This document shows positions 23,539 through 35,589 of a stretch of DNA of 64,000 nucleotides, in pieces. This DNA comes from Thinopyrum elongatum (lineage: Eukaryota > Streptophyta > Magnoliopsida > Poales > Poaceae): NCBI GenBank assembly GCA_011799875.1, contig CM022303.1, positions 281,996,850-282,060,849 on the forward strand. Direction: 5' to 3'. Position 1 is the first letter of the stretch. Each line of letters begins with the position of its first letter. The position numbers were made by a program, and so were the translations under genes. The notes beneath the pieces are model-generated. The model did not search any database. It was not told the DNA's origin and saw only the letters and a program-made list of their open reading frames with translations.

Positions 23539-24330
23539 CACTTTATAGCTATGCTGAAATATAAATAGTATTTTTTGCTGCATCATATAATGTGAAACTA
23601 ACACAACTATTTTCTCTGTGATAAAAAATGCTTTTGATTATAATGCTGAAGGCAGGGGGCGACTGGGCCGGCCCATTTGGAGGTAACGAGCTCCAGCCGC
23701 GTAGAAAAATGGCCAAAAACTAACCACATGTCTTAAAGAAACCTAGTGATAGGCTTGCGGAGCGACCTATTAAGTATCGAACTTATTTTGAAAAAATTCA
23801 AAAAATACACACTAAACATTTTGTAATATACGTTGAACATTTTCTTGACATACAATGAACTTTTTTCATTATAGAATGAACTTTTTTTTAACATACATGA
23901 TTTTTTTTAAACATACGAATATATCCTCTGAACAAATTTTGAATACCCATTGAACATTATGTAATATAAGTTGAACAATTTTGTAATACACATTGAACAT
24001 TTGTGTAATATACACTTAACAAATTTCAAAACATTGTGATTATATATTCATTGAACAATTTCTAACAAATGTTGAACAGTTTTGTAATGGATGATGAACT
24101 TTTGTAAAAAACCATGAACATTTCCTTAATATACCGATGAACACTTTTGTAACATGCAATGAACTTTGTATATTATAATAAAAAGGAAACGATATAAATA
24201 AAGAATAAAAAAGTATAGGAAAAGAAATATAAACAGAAACAAAAAAAGAAAAGAAAGAGAAAAAGGAAAATAAAAGAAACAGAAGAAACAGCGAGGCAGC
24301 AGCGAAACAAGTCTGGGCCGGCCCAAACAG
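23539..24330. repeat. Degenerate AT-rich short repeats (TGAACATTTTGTAATATAC type)
   Basis: From about 23805 to 24175 the phrase tgaacattttgtaatatac recurs in diverged form roughly every 20-35 bp (for example 23812, 23832, 23951, 23973, 23993). Similar words occur near 3925 and between 32420 and 32760. A purine-rich run follows (24178-24290). No coding potential is seen. Confidence 0.55.
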
Positions 24331-25431
24331 GGTTGTTGCGAGGCGAAGCTTCAGCGAAGCCACTATACAACAGCCTCACGGCCCGGCACGACGGCCCACC
24401 TAGCACGCAGGCCTCTCGGGCGGCAAGAGCACTGGAGCGCCGCGGCAAGCCCTTTCCCCTCCCCCCGCCGCATTCTACCTACCCACTCGCCCCTTTCCCC
24501 TTATCCACATCACTCTCTCCTCTCCTCTCAACTCACTCACTCAAACCCTCTCGCCCTTTCCCCTCCCCCCGTCGCATCGCCGTCCGTGTCGACGAGCAGG
24601 CAGCCGCACTCTTTCGCCCGCCGACCACCGCATCGGTCTCCTGCATCGACGGACCTTGGTGCTGCGTGCTGTGTGCTGCGCGACCGAGCGGGACGGACGG
24701 GGCGCGCTTCCTGGAGCACCTGCGGGTGCTCGATCCGGTCGGATCCGCGGCGGCGCTCCTCTCCGGCGATGTCTCAGGTGGATCCGAAGCGAGGCGTCCC
24801 GATCTGCAACACCACAGCTCCGGTACGCCACTCCCCATACCTGACAACTCCATTAAACGCACGCTGCTCCGATCCGCCCCCTCCTCGTCTTCTTCGAATC
24901 TTTGCGTCCCTGATCTCGTTCCTCTTGTCTTTCTGTGCCGCGGCGCCGTGACCAAACCTCACATGCACGGCGAGGACGACGACTGCTTCCCGACGCCGCG
25001 TCTGACGCATCCATGAGAGGCGCCTGATGGGGCTTGGTTGGGAGGCGCCTGATGATGTAGAAGGCAAGTGAACAGAGGCACTTGGTGGGAGAGAAGTTGG
25101 GCTCGGGTGATGCGGCGGTCGGAGAGATGCTGCGGAGGAGTTGGCCGGTGCCCCCTTTCCTTCTACGAGTTCGTGCATGCGTGACCTGTGCCGCCGGGGA
25201 AAGCGAAGCAGCAGCGTGAGTCCTCCCTTTGCCCTTCTCTTTCTGTGTTATAAGTACTCTTGCTCTATCAAGGTTTGACTGCTAGGTTTTCATCTTGGTT
25301 TAGAAATTGGACGGATTGTTTGATTAGCAGATCGTTTGCGTAGATTAGACCTCCAGACGATCAAAGAAGTAGGTGCTTAATGGATGGGTGGATGCTGGCT
25401 TTAAATCGGCTCTCACCTTATCACTGGATTT
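24331..25431 (+). other. GC-rich stretch upstream of the ELF9-like fragment, possible former 5' exon
   Basis: The C-rich, TC-rich sequence (24460-24590) followed by GC-rich sequence looks like a grass promoter and 5' UTR on +. Long frames occur on both strands because of composition. I cannot show a conserved protein here, so no CDS is claimed. Confidence 0.35.
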
Positions 25432-25530
25432 GATGTGATCTGGATTTGAGGAACTTGGCTCCCTTTTACATTCTGAAGATCTATGCGTCTTGTTTTCGAT
25501 GTGATCTGGATTTGAGGAACTTGGCTCCCT
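25432..25530 (+). repeat. 33-bp direct duplication with 66-bp spacing
   Basis: A 33-bp segment starting gatgtgatctggatttgagg occurs at 25432-25464 and again, identically, at 25498-25530. The second copy leads into the ELF9-like coding piece. Confidence 0.9.
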
Positions 25531-25986
25531 ATACAGATCATTTTGCTAACGGGTACCTCAACGAGAGCACAATGCTCTGGGCGGAGGGGAGGAGTGAATG
25601 GATGCCACTATCTTTGATTCCAGAGCTGCATTCTGGGGTCACAAAGAAGGATAAACCTGAACAAGGTTAGGAGCTTAGGGCTTTCTGCATTCCCTTTAAA
25701 GCAAATTCAGTATGGTTCTTTTCAAGTATCTCCTAACGCTCTTCGAAATGGTTTCTTCAGAAACTGAAGATGATTTTGAGAAATTCCAGAAGGAGGTTAT
25801 AGAAGCTGAGTCAGAGGTGGAAGCGCTGAAAGCAAAGGCTGCAGATGGTGACTTAAGCAAAGAGCGCATGTCATTGATGATCCTGATGAGCGGCCAGCAT
25901 CCCCACCAGATGGTGTGGAAGAATTTACTGATGATGACGGCACCATCTACAAGTGGGATCGTACTCTGAGGGCATTGGTTCCTCAA
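25498..25986 (+). pseudogene. ELF9/HTATSF1-like fragment, frameshifted and truncated
   Basis: Two former exons are visible. The first (to 25665, ending GAACAAG|GTTAGG) reads DLRNLAPYTDHFANGYLNES and MLWAEGRSEWMPLSLIPEL. The second starts after tttcttcag (about 25761) and reads ETEDDFEKFQKEVIEAESEV, then in another frame DDPDERPASPPDGVEEFTDD, then GTIYKWDRTLRALVPQ up to the donor CAA|GTAAGT at 25986. This is the N-terminal part of plant ELF9 / HIV Tat-specific factor 1-like proteins, RNA-binding proteins of the spliceosome/transcription interface. The frame changes near 25865-25880, a few residues look lost after PYT, and no RRM domains follow. Intron phase is still consistent. Likely a dead or captured gene piece. 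Confidence 0.72.
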
Positions 25987-27689
25987 GTAAGTGTTGCTTT
26001 TCTATTCCAAAGCTAGGCTTTCCAGATAACCATTATCATATGAAAATTCATGATTTCTGATCACTTAGCTGTAATCATATAGTGGAACAAGTACCGGATT
26101 TATTAGCGTATAGGGCTTGTTAGTTCAGGAAATTTATTGCATGACATGTGGCACCTTAGTCTTTTCATGTCAAAGTAGATATTCTGATGCGCTTGTGCCA
26201 TCTATTACTATTAGTCTTACCTCCTCCATGGTAAGATTTTAACCTGGACATGAGTATCAGTTCTATCTTTCTCCCCGAAACAGCCTTGCAGCTACCCTTT
26301 CAAAGAAGTAAACTATGTGTGGATATATACCCTTTGTATACGCAACTTTAGAAAATGAAGCCTCTTTTAACTTTACAGCGTACATCCTCATTGATTTATT
26401 ATTGATAAATCAACCTAGAGAGGATGATTCTATAGGGTTGCCCGATCTTTCATGATTGAACATAAGGAATAAATGAACAACTCAGTATTGAGTCCGAATA
26501 AGCAAAAATGTTGATCAGAAACACAATACCAAGTCATACTCTCACAAACCAACTCTGGAAATGGAATTGTAGTGTAAACCAGTGTGATCCTTCACAACTT
26601 GATGATCAACATCTATCCAATCGGAGTTTATTGTTCTCTCTCCTGTAACTCTCAATACACGATGACTCAGAGATGTCTTGTGGTGGCTCCCCAAATATAA
26701 CTGACAGTATCCAAACTTCACTAATATTAGCACCAAGTTATGAATACAAAGTTATTGTATGTGCTTGATCTGGTTGCATCAGTTTTAAAATTTTGCGTAA
26801 ACCCTAAACCCTAAATATCTGAAAGAACTGTTTGTATTCAGTTGCAGCCCACCTAATAGGACTGCTTGATTAGATCTACAATCAATTGTATTGGCTATGA
26901 TCTTTTTATAAGCTGGCACTATCTCCACTTGTGTTCTTCATTTGGAATTTGCAGGTATGCCTGACCAAACATGATCCTAATCTAATTATTTTACAGAAGA
27001 GAAAGATCCGGAAATTTGATGGTATGCTTTTTTTAAAACTATTATTAAGGACAAATTTAATGTATTAATTATATCTAGTGGTGGAAGTTGGATGAGGGGC
27101 CCATTGTGAATAATTTTAGAGTATTCCATCGAAGCATTTTCTCCTTATGCAGTTTTTTTACATAGAAGGACTTAATATTATGACTGTCATGATATTAAGT
27201 TTTTCAGAAGTGTTTGTTTATTTGTTTGTTTTCTGCCATGTTCAGAATTGCATGCATGCTTTTATTGCTATAAAATGTGCTTCAGAAAATCACGTGTTCA
27301 GAATTGCATGCATAATTTTGTAGGTGAACATACAGAAAATGCAAGATAAAACATACTTTTGATTGTATACCTCAACCAAACATGATCCTAATATAACAAC
27401 TATTACACTTTTAGAGAAGATAAAGATCCAGAATTGTTCATACCTAGAGGAACTCGCCTTCTTGATGCTCCTTGCTTACACAAGGTACTCCTTGGGAAAT
27501 TTTCCTCCAGGTCTGGCTGTTGTGATGGCCGAAGGAAGAGCAAGGAGGGGGAGGAGGGATGGCAGAGGAGGTTAACATATATAGGTAGGCCATGCGGAGG
27601 ATAACTGGGTAGCAGATCATGGCTTAATCTAGTTCTACCATATATACCTGTACGGTGCAGATCTATTTCCTTTTTCCATCAAATGCACA
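25987..27689. other. AT-rich sequence, no gene recognised
   Basis: The short ORFs lack known motifs. A double CCCTAAA (about 26804-26817) is too short to be a telomeric tract. The words tcagaattgcatgcat and ccaaacatgatcctaat each occur twice (27241/27299 and 26964/27376), a sign of local duplication. Confidence 0.35.
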
Positions 27690-28977
27690 CCTGTTAATAA
27701 ATTAGAAAAGATGTAAAAAATCAGAACTTACTAAAGAATTAAATTATTGTATTAATTAAATAAAGAACTTTTCATTGCTTGCATGCCAAGTTTAGCTACC
27801 GCAAAAAGAAATTCACGACATGCACACTAATCTTTTTCCTGCTTAGCTATTTTTGTATGATTTAACAGTTTGTACTAATACTTAATTCCATAATTTGGTA
27901 GTAATGTACAGTCTCAATATACCATTTGCAGTTGTAATATCTGAGAGATCACACAAGTTCGATGAATGCTCTCAATTCCAGTTTCTCCATGATTTCCCAA
28001 TGCCAAAGGTAACCAATACTAATTCTGGATGCATGAAAACAGCTTGCCATAGAGATTATTAGTGAACCAACACTAACACATTGTTTTGATAGGGAGTAAC
28101 CAATATATAACTGATGGTGGCAGTACAATACATATGTACTGGATAAGTTTGGGCAAGGTGTATAACTGAAAAAGAACGAGAGCTCTAGGTATGCTCTTGT
28201 TATTGCTCATCACATTCCATATCCAGTGTGGAGTTTATTGTAATATTGGTTGTTGTCTCATAAGTAGGGTCATGGTTTATTGCTCATCAAATACAATATT
28301 GCAATGTTCAGTATTCCTTTTTCATGAGCATGCATACTTTGAAATGCTTCGTATGCCTTGCGCTTCGTATGCCTTGCGCTTTACTATAATATGTTTTTTG
28401 GCCTTCAGTATGCCTTGCGCTTCAGTTGTAAGAAAATGTATGCTTCGTAGTAGCAACACACGGACACATACATAGTTCACATAAATGTCTGTATAACTTT
28501 ATGTTGTCAATAAGAAAATGTCAAACTATAGTTCGTAGTAGCATATTTTCACTAATTTTTGATATTCTGTTTAGAGGAAGTTATATCTTCTAATAGTAGT
28601 AGTATATATAGTGCAAATATTCTTCACACATAGAACACAAGATATTCTCAACTATCTAATATGCTAGGAAAAAATGTGGCTCAATTAGAGTTGCTTACTA
28701 ATAAAATTCTTCCTACACCAAATATTTTGTCTTTTATGTTGGTAACGCATTATGTTTTTTCCCATACGCTGGTTTTAGTTTATTATTGTAGGTACTGATC
28801 AATAAGAAAACCCATTTTGGACTCATTTTGGTTACTCTATTCAGGAACACATAAAAGATAATAAGCGTTTATTCGCTAGCTGGAATTTAAGGCAATGGCG
28901 AGAGAGGAAGATCAAGGAGGACTTCAAAATTAAAGAATATGCAAGGTACGTCCCGTATGACAGTCATATAAACTCAT
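27690..28977. repeat. Left flank of segmental duplication unit 1
   Basis: Segments match the block at 32215-33360 in order: ttaataaattagaaaagatg (27693) with ctaataaattggacaagatg (32223); the gttactctattcaggaacac word at 28830 and 33226; and the ggtacgt-ended exon-like piece at 28943 and 33340. The protein-level match of the downstream genes supports one duplication event. Confidence 0.7.
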
Positions 28978-28989
28978 TGTAGTAATATA

Positions 28990-29805
28990 TGTTTTTAAAG
29001 CGGTAAAGCGAAGCGAGGCGCTGGGGGGCGCCTCACTGCTTAAGCGGCAAAGCGTAAAGCGAGGCGACGCCTTAGATAGACTCTGAACCTGATGGGCAGT
29101 AGAATAGAGTACCATTTAGTGAGAGATACATATATTCTAATCCATCCACTAAGCAGTAAGCAACTGGCCAACTACTATAAGAGAGGCAGTAGCAGCACTT
29201 AACAACAGAGGAGCTGTGCAAAGCATAACACATAACAGAGCAGGAAAGGCAAGACAAGCTGGTGCAGATCTGAGCATGGAAGAAAGAGCAGAGAGAGGGG
29301 AATGGGGAGAAGAGAGGGTAGGAGCCATACATTGTGGTTGCTTAAGAGGAGGGGGGAGGGGCTACAGCCGGAGAGGAGGAGGGGGAGGAGCTGTGGCCGG
29401 AGAGGAGGAAGCTGGTGCAGATCTGAGGAAGCTGCTCCCAGAGGAGAGAGGAGAGAGCTGTAGCGCCTGGAGATTTGCACGCTCTGGTTTTGGTTCTCTC
29501 TCTTTCTATCCCCGTCTATAACTGTTTCACATGCGACTATGCGAGCCCAGTTTTCCCGCCCTTGTGTTCCCGCCCAGCCCTTTTTCCCAGGCAGAAATAT
29601 CTGTTCCCCTGCCTGGCAAGTCTAAGGCGCCCTCTCTGCCCTAAAGCGCCAATCAGGACGCCTAAGCAGGCGCTTCAGACACTTTAATGTCTAATTCGGA
29701 CGCCTTAGACACATATCTAAAGCGAGGTGGACGCTTTGAGCCTGGAGGGCGCTCTGACGCTTAAGCGTCGCTCAAGCGACGCTTTAGGGACGCTTTACAA
29801 ACAGA
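28990..29805. mobile_element. About 0.8 kb element with TAAAGCG/CGCTTTA inverted ends
   Basis: It is flanked by a perfect 12-bp direct repeat TGTAGTAATATA (28978-28989 and 29806-29817). The ends are inverted: TGTTTTTAAAGCG against the complement TGTTTGTAAAGCG, with two extra bases at the right. Both subterminal regions (28990-29070, 29620-29800) are packed with aaagcg/cgcttaagcg words, as in the 163-bp element at 18969. The interior holds no convincing gene. No counterpart is seen in the second duplication unit. Confidence 0.72.
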
Positions 29806-30204
29806 TGTAGTAATATAGTATAGTGCTTTTATTTGCGAATACGCAAATAGATAATCATTCAAGAGCTGACTATGAACCTGAAAATTAAAGAATAGATGCA
29901 AGGCTGTAATCTAATAGAAAATCTTTCAAGAGTCCGTATTGCCAAATAGATAATACCAAACTTCAATTAATAATCCAACAATATGGTAGTAAAACCAAAC
30001 TTCAATAATACCAAAATACCATAAAGTTTGAATAGTTTGATAATACCAAAACATCATAAAAATTTTAAACGTACGTGTATAGAAGACCCCATAAAGTTAT
30101 TATCTAACTATTCATATCAAAAATAAATAATTATCAAATCGATCCCTAACAAAGCTGAAGTATAGGAAAATATTTTTGGCATATCTGCATGCATCAGTCC
30201 ATCT

Positions 30205-31743
30205 TCAGTTGCTTAAAACCCTCAAGGCCAATCTAATCTCTGGCGGGATGTTTGCAGCTGCTTCATTGTCTTTGACCATTAGCATCTGGACCGTAACTTG
30301 GTGTCTGAGCTGTATTGGATCCTAGGAAAGGTGCAAAAACTCAATCATTTAATAAACTGGTTGGATAATAATTAGTACACATCAACTCATCATATATGTA
30401 CTTACGCTAGTGTTCATCCAGCCCATGCTACACAAACGACCAATCTGGTGGGCCATCTCCTGTAGGACAAAGAAGCCAGAGTGTTTGTTGCGACACAAAA
30501 AATAAATATTAAACATTATAACGGTCTGCATCTTATGTATGCGATCAATTTAGTAGATTACCGACGAGCAGCACAGGACATGGTATCTTGTTCCCAATCC
30601 ATGATTTGAGTATTCCAACCAGGGATCCTAGTCTGCAACACATTGTTGAATTCTTCCTTCAGCAATGTGATTTCCTTCCTCATCAATATGTTATGAGTGC
30701 TATCTTCAGGATCAAACGTGTTGAAGGATGGATCCATCACGACAACCCTCCTCCTCAGCCGGTTGACTACAAGTAACCCGTATGAGGAATCCGAAAGTTT
30801 CAACGGTAGTAGATACTATGGCAGGTCGACACATGTCAAATGCTATTATAATAAGTAAAACTAACTTTAAGAATGAGCGTCTCTTACAATTATAGAGTTG
30901 AACACATCACATTTAGGAAGAGGCTGGAGCACAGCATAGTTAATCAGCGTCATGATGCGCTCTCCTTGCGTCATCCAGGAGTACCTCAGGGCCTGTGACT
31001 GAGCATGAAACTGCAAGTCGAAATAATGTTTGCTTCCAACCCAGTTGGTGCCTGCGGTCCTCTCTACTTCAGCGCTCGCAAGCTTACGAACAACAAGGTT
31101 GAAGCATTCGGGATGAAGTTTTTTATGAAAAAAAAGGGTGTCCTGGATCATTCGGAGGTTGATTTCGATCTGGTACGGCCGGGCGCTTCTTATCCATATT
31201 GAGCTGCACAAAAAAAAATGCACAACAACATTTAGCAAAAGACATCAATGGTCATCTTCTAGTTTAACTTTGTCTATACTAACCTATAAACCGAATTCAT
31301 GTTTAGATTGCATGACATTGCACGAGGTCAGATTGTCCTCACCTAGATGTATCTACACGTATCAAATCTAGAACCTGAATTCATGGCCTTTGCATGACAT
31401 TGTTCATGTACAAGGATTCAACTAAAAAACGTATACATGTACCTATGAATGTTTCAGGATTGCCAGTCTAGCTATCTTTCCTTGCTGTGTACCAGAGTGT
31501 TCCAACATGATTTGTATATAGCAAAAGAATGTATAATAAGACAACCTACTTTAATGTATCTTGGTCTCGAATGCCCATGATAAAGTGAAATATGTATTCG
31601 AGTGCATCTTCCACGGCATGCATTGGTGGGGGCAGAAGATCCATGGGCGCAGGCACATTCTCCTGGGGCCCGGGAACATCCTCCTGGGGCGCGGGCACAC
31701 CCTCTTGGGGTGCGTGCGCAGCGTTCCCAATGATCGCCTCCAT
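30205..31743 (-). pseudogene. Stand-alone degenerate Ulp1-like gene, copy 1 (splice acceptor lost)
   Basis: Five former exons on -: 31743-31550, 31203-30888, 30815-30562, 30487-30406, 30321-30205, which would give 320 aa. It is homologous to module B of the 20.6-23.5 kb gene: SIWIRSARPYQIEINLR corresponds to KVWVRSLTPDPMGLSLK, and SYGLLVVNRLRRRVVVMDP to YILYVVDKEARRLYIMDP. Ser181 and Ser258 (HSGFFVLQEM) stand where active Ulp1 proteases have His and Cys; Asp198 is kept. The N-terminus has a Pro/Gln repeat (PQEGVPAPQEDVPGPQENVP) absent from its sister copy. Intron 3 should end at 30488, but the bases there read CAA rather than CAG; the next usable AG moves the frame. It is therefore probably broken or mis-spliced. 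Confidence 0.68.
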
Positions 31744-33813
31744 GGGATAGAAAATTCGTTCTTGATCGGAAATTGCTGAAGGGATATCTGTGAACTTGAG
31801 TGGGTGGTGAAATAGTAGGCAGATGGAGTTTATCATTTTGTTACCGTGACATCTAATATATTGGAGAGTTGATATTGCCTTCCAAATGATGAACGTCGTT
31901 TAATTAAAGCCGTTATTCATTTCCTTGTAGAAATTATTTTTAATTGTGGACGGATCAGATCTTTCTCCCAGTATTAGATAATATCTTCCCAATTCCATTA
32001 TTTCAGCCCACTTATTTGGTGAATACAACAGAAAAGGAAATAAAAGAAACTTCCTTTTCCTCCTCCCCGTGGTCGTATGTATGTACAAGCATTATCTCTT
32101 TATTAGGAAAATCATATCTCTAGATTTAATACAATCTTATTTTTCTATCCCAGACAAATGAAATATTTAATTTACGAACTCATATTAATGTATACACCGA
32201 AGGATTGCAACGGAGTACGTCTGCTAATAAATTGGACAAGATGTAAAAGATCCAAACTTGCTAAAAACAATTTAGTTTATTTACTGTTTCTTTAAGTTAC
32301 TGATTAGTTTTTATGAGGTATAAAATTTTCCCATATAAAATCAATCAGTTACCATATTCGATTTGTCTATTTAAATATTATTCTATTTTTATTATTGTTA
32401 GTTTGAAAGGTAAACATGAACTTTCTATATAATTTATGTGTATTTAATCAGTTCAACGTGTACTAATAAATATTGTCTACATTTTTTTGCAAACGTTCAA
32501 CGTGTATTAAAAATCATTGTGTAAAAACATAAATTCTATAAATATGTTAAAACATGTCAAACGTGTTTGTAGAAATGTAAGAATAATTTTACACATTAAT
32601 TTTTTTTAATACATGTTGATTTTTTTTTATATTTTTTTCCTATTTTTGAATGCATGATGAAATTTTTCAAAAACAACTCTACCATTTCGTAATACACGAG
32701 AATTTTTGAAATATATGTTGAATAGTTTTTTCTTCAAATGCATTAACACTTCCTTTAAGTTTGTGGCAGCTGTAATATTTTCTTACATTTCCTTTTTCAA
32801 ACAGGAAAGAGAAAATCAAAAAATAAACATGAATTTGGGAAATAAATAAAAAGAAACCTATTGAGATCAGCTTACAACTCTTTCCTGCATTTCATGTGTA
32901 ATACCTATTGAGATGCATATGCCTATTTTTTCGTCCTCTGAATCAGTCATTAGTGCCTCCTTTATTTTATTGTTATTTAACGTCATAGCTAGGTATATAT
33001 GGCTATTCTGTTTAGAGAAAGTTCATACATAGAACACAAAATATTTTCAATTATATTATATTTGAAAAAGATGTGACTCCATTAGAGTAGCTTAATAATA
33101 ATTTTCTTCCTCCCCCCCCCCTCAAATTAGAAAATGTTGGTAACGTATACTGTTTGTCGGAAAATGTTGGCACCGTCTTGTACTTTATGTAGTCAATAAG
33201 AAAACACCTTGGCGGGGACTTATTTTGGTTACTCTATTCAGGAACACATACAAGTTAATCAGCGCGTTATCAGAAACATCATGAGCATGACAGAGAAATG
33301 TGGATCATGTGCGAACTTGAAGATTAAAGGCAATTGAAGGTACGTGCCTTATAACCAGCATGTTTTTAAGTTGGCTATTCCATAGCTGGCATGTGACGAT
33401 TTCCGACAAAGTAAACCTCGTATCGTATAGCAGTGCGTGTATGGATGGAGTTACACGATACGAGTTAGTATATGATGTGAGGCATGACTGAAAACCTCAC
33501 TTGCCGGCTGAACCTGCTATGGTCCATTCCAAAATGCCTCCGGTTCACCTGGAGCAACAAACCTGCTCCTGATCGCACGGGTATTATAGTACAAAATATA
33601 CATAGAAGCCAAAATATATAGATAGAACCAAAACAAGCAGACAACGTTGAAGCGAATACGAAGCTAGAGGGTGCCATCAAACCGTTTATTCCCTACATAT
33701 ATATAATCCAATACATTATTCATATTGCCAAAAGGATAATTCTCAATTTGATCCCTAACAAAGCTCTATTAGCTTATTATATTTGCGACATTTGAATATG
33801 CATCAGTCCATAG
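31744..33813. repeat. Spacer and left flank of segmental duplication unit 2
   Basis: This joins the two duplicated units. From 32215 to 33360 it mirrors 27690-28960 (see that entry). Between 32420 and 32760 it is AT-rich with degenerate aacgtgtattaaaaat words. A (C)9 run lies near 33112. No gene is recognised. Confidence 0.55.
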
Positions 33814-35589
33814 TCATTCGTCCAAAAACCTCAAGGCCGCTGTAATTTCAGCTGGGATGTTTCCAGCTGCTTCATTGCCTTTGATCGTCAGCATCTGGAC
33901 CAGCAAGTTCTTTCTGAGCTGTATTGAATCCTAGAAAACATTAAAAAAAAGTTAATAAATTGCTGAAAAATGAATTGCACAACAGACCTACGTGAGTGGA
34001 AGAGCATAAATTTATATTTAACAAAGATATGGAAGACAGAAACTTGTTATATATGCACCTACCGAAGTCCTGGACATGTTATGCCTGAGAGTATCATCTT
34101 GGTGAGCCGTCTCCTGTAGGACTTTGAATCCAGAGTCCAGGCTGTGACAAAAAAAACTCCATATGTTAGAACCTATATCAGTGTGGCTATAATGTGCATG
34201 ACCAATTTAAACTATTACCGCGGGGCTGTAATATAGGTATGATCTTGTGGCCAATCCACGAGTTGGGGATTCAAACCAGGCCTCCCCTGTTGCAATACAC
34301 TGCCAAATTCTTGCAGAACTATCAGGGCTTCCTTCTTAAGTTCCTTGTCATGAAAGTCCTCTGAGCCTAGGAATGACTCGTTGGAATGATCAATCAGGAG
34401 AGTCCTCCTATTTTCAATATTAACTGCAAGGAGGCCGTAGGAGGAACCCACCAAATACAACGGCAATAGGTACTGCAATAGGTATACAAAGTTAATGGTG
34501 AACAGATAGTATACACACCAATTTTTAAGAATGAAAATCCTTACAATGGACGGGGTCATGAGCACGTTGTATTTCGGCAAAGGCCGTACAATGACAGTGT
34601 TAATTAACAAGTTGGTGCGTTCAGCTTGGCATAAGCCAGTCTGACTCAGCACCCATGCTAGGCCATGTAATTGCAAATCAAACATATGCGTGGAGCCAAC
34701 CAAGTCTGTTCCTGCGTTCCTCTGTATCGCGTCGCTAGTAAGCTTACGCACTGCAAGATCGAAGCAGCTCCGATTGACCCATGTATCACCTCGCATGGTG
34801 TCTTGGATAGTCCGTAGACTTAACTCGATCACGAATGGACGAGGGCTCCTTATCCATATTGTGCTGCAAACAAACCGGCATGATAGCAAAGCTGTTAGAA
34901 AAACAGGGTATCATAAAAATGTAGTACTTCAATGTGTGGGCAAACAATAGTACATTTTTTCAAAACTTTAGTAAGGTCTGAAATGTATGTATCTTCTAAT
35001 TGGAGTTGTAGTGTCATTTGAGGACAGAAGTACTATTTCTTAAGATAACCAAATCTATTATGATATGTTCGGTTGCAATGTATTTCTGTAGTATTACAGT
35101 TATGAAAAAAATCTGTAGATGGTACATGTATCATGCACCAGGACCCGTTGCAATATACTACAGTTCATAGAAAATTTGTAGTTTAAAATAACGTGGTGTA
35201 GATGGTACTATCATGGCGTAATGTAAAAGGATAATATTAGCGCATGCCCAGTTTTTTGCAACCACTACGTTAGATCTTAAGAACCTTATGGACTTAGAAA
35301 GGATCGCATGATCCTAACCAGTGCATGCATGCAACAACTTATGAACGTGACCAACTCATCGACATGGATTAGGTGAAAGAACAGATTTTTACTCGGGTTT
35401 AAAATAAGAAGCCGATAATGCAAACTATAATGGTAGTGATCTGCAGCTAACAAGTGCAAATAAAGTATAGATGGAGTTTAGGGCTGCCAGAACAAACTCT
35501 AATTGCTCCTCGTCTGAGGAAAGCATGACGTAGTTGTAGATGTACTCGACTGCGTCGTTCACTCCATCAAAAATCGGCATTGCAGCCAT
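33814..35589 (-). CDS. Stand-alone degenerate Ulp1-like gene, copy 2 (open)
   Basis: Five exons on - join in frame to 286 aa: 35589-35498, 34863-34545, 34472-34219, 34141-34063, 33930-33814. All introns are GT-AG. The exon sizes parallel copy 1 (254 and 117 nt identical) and module B of the large gene (254 nt exon). TIWIRSPRPFVIELSLRT and SSYGLLAVNIENRRTLLID align with module B. The catalytic His and Cys positions carry Ser148 and Ser225 (LDSGFKVLQET), while Asp165 is kept. The C-terminus LVQMLTIKGNEAAGNIPAEI is nearly the same in copy 1. It looks translatable, but protease activity is not expected. Function unknown; a modifier-binding pseudoenzyme is one possibility. Confidence 0.72.

Noticed and set aside
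24333..25178. A 227-residue + ORF and matching - ORFs in the GC-rich stretch
   Set aside because: No motif is recognised, and several frames are open at once because of composition. It is more likely former promoter or leader sequence.
26800..26820. Telomere repeat tract
   Set aside because: Only two CCCTAAA units in an AT-rich region; expected by chance or common in plant 5' regions.
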